Origin: Ktedonobacter racemifer
Lineage (GTDB): Bacteria > Chloroflexota > DTOL01 > JACQYG01
DNA: 5,264 nt
Reading direction: 5' to 3'
Assembly: GCA_020723545.1 (NCBI GenBank)
Contig: DYIS01000197.1
Span: forward strand, 1-5,264
Both the position numbers and the translations under genes were made by a program. The notes under the pieces are model-generated. The model was not told the DNA's origin. It ran no database searches and saw only the letters and a program-made list of their open reading frames with translations. The number at the start of each line of letters is the position of its first letter. Positions within the stretch are counted from its first letter, which is position 1. Below, piece after piece: positions 5,076 to 5,264 of this stretch.

Positions 5076-5158
5076 GAAGTGTTGCCGGGGACTCGGTGGA
5101 CCGCCTCACTGAGGTCACGCCCTGCTGGTCGCCTGCGGTGGCACCAGTAGGACACTTC
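5076..5158 (-). promoter_or_regulatory. Putative structured 5' leader RNA of the DUF4870 gene (three-helix junction)
   Basis: Read on the minus strand, the predicted transcript start (about 5158) coincides with GAAGTGT (5158-5152), which pairs perfectly with ACACTTC (5082-5076) and closes about 70 nt. Inside are two hairpins. CTGGTGCC pairs with GGC(G)ACCAG (5147-5140 with 5133-5125, 8 pairs, one bulge, 6-nt loop). GTGACC pairs with GGTC(C)AC (5118-5113 with 5102-5096, 6 pairs, one bulge). An alternative CCTCA/TGAGG pairing overlaps the second. I do not recognise a known riboswitch consensus. About 50 unpaired nt and the Shine-Dalgarno follow. The three helices are read by eye, with no energy calculation or covariation, so a chance fold is possible. 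Confidence 0.4.
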
Positions 5159-5164
5159 CGATAT

Positions 5165-5192
5165 ATTCTAACACGTCCAAATCAAATGTCAA
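5165..5192 (-). promoter_or_regulatory. Sigma-70-type promoter of the DUF4870 gene
   Basis: On the minus strand a perfect -35 TTGACA (5192-5187) is separated by 16 bp from TAGAAT (5170-5165, five of six to TATAAT). This predicts a start near 5158 and a leader of about 145 nt before the ATG at 5012. The surrounding DNA is distinctly AT-rich compared with the genes. Confidence 0.75.
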
Positions 5193-5207
5193 TACTTTGG
5201 CTTGACA
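5187..5207. promoter_or_regulatory. Inverted repeat TGTCAA-N9-TTGACA over the -35 region
   Basis: TGTCAA (5187-5192) and TTGACA (5202-5207) are exact inverted copies with 9 bases between. The left half is the -35 of the minus-strand promoter. The right half reads as a -35 on the + strand, but no matching -10 follows at the right distance. The 21-bp symmetry suits a dimeric regulator binding over the -35, or it may be chance; what lies beyond the window's right edge is unknown. Confidence 0.35.
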
Positions 5208-5264
5208 AATCAGGGCTTTTGCAAAGTCAGCGCGGAGACTGAAGGACTAGCGCAACTGCGTTTT

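Noticed and set aside
5137..5150. GGTGGCACC on the + strand resembling a T-box core (TGGNACC)
   Set aside because: The usual GCG after the core, the specifier-stem motifs and a downstream terminator with a gene are not visible; the same bases fit a hairpin of the minus-strand leader better.
1..5264. CRISPR array, tRNA or rRNA genes, transposase or phage genes
   Set aside because: There are no regularly spaced direct repeats with unique spacers, no cloverleaf with a T-arm GGTTCRA signature, and no transposase or phage-like protein in any frame.

Overview
The window is 5.26 kb of fairly GC-rich bacterial chromosome. It holds five complete protein genes and one partial gene, in two converging blocks. 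The protein set best fits a Chloroflexota (Chloroflexi)-type genome: a YfhO/PTPS-related polytopic membrane protein, a WlbA-like dehydrogenase beside a DegT aminotransferase, a stand-alone SpoIIE-type phosphatase beside a small P-loop protein, and a Tic20-like DUF4870 protein. That assignment is inferred from family resemblance only. No rRNA, tRNA, CRISPR array, transposase or phage gene is visible.

Left block, + strand (1-3310). The 3' end of a large membrane protein gene (1-1029, start outside the window) is followed by a convincing extended -10 promoter that overlaps its stop codon. This promoter should drive a Gfo/Idh/MocA oxidoreductase (1121-2158) and, 54 bp later, a DegT/DnrJ/EryC1/StrS PLP-dependent aminotransferase (2213-3310). 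A dehydrogenase that makes a keto-sugar and an aminotransferase that aminates it are the classic pair for amino-sugar nucleotide synthesis for surface glycans. The preceding membrane protein could belong to the same envelope-glycan setting.

Convergent gap (3311-3439). It holds no gene, but is dense in hairpins of two repeat families and one GC-rich hairpin.

Right block, - strand (5264-3440). From right to left: a promoter at about 5165-5192, a leader that looks structured (5076-5158), a near-perfect Shine-Dalgarno, a small DUF4870 membrane protein (5012-4647) and a textbook intrinsic terminator (4613-4579). A two-gene unit follows: a SpoIIE/PP2C phosphatase (4520-3786) and a 113-residue P-loop protein (3781-3440), separated by 4 nt. 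Positions 5208-5264 show nothing I can identify.

The most unusual feature is an interspersed palindrome, consensus TTCTTTAC-YR-GTAAAGAA, present five times in the first 3.33 kb and not found in the remaining 1.9 kb. Two copies lie in frame inside the membrane-protein gene (adding loop peptides FFTNKE and SLTGKE). One forms that gene's last codons, one sits in the dehydrogenase 5' leader beside its ribosome-binding site, and one begins at the base after the aminotransferase stop codon. A second family, built on GCTATCAGCCATT-like words, forms a hairpin at 2157-2190 and two mutually exclusive hairpins at 3363-3403.
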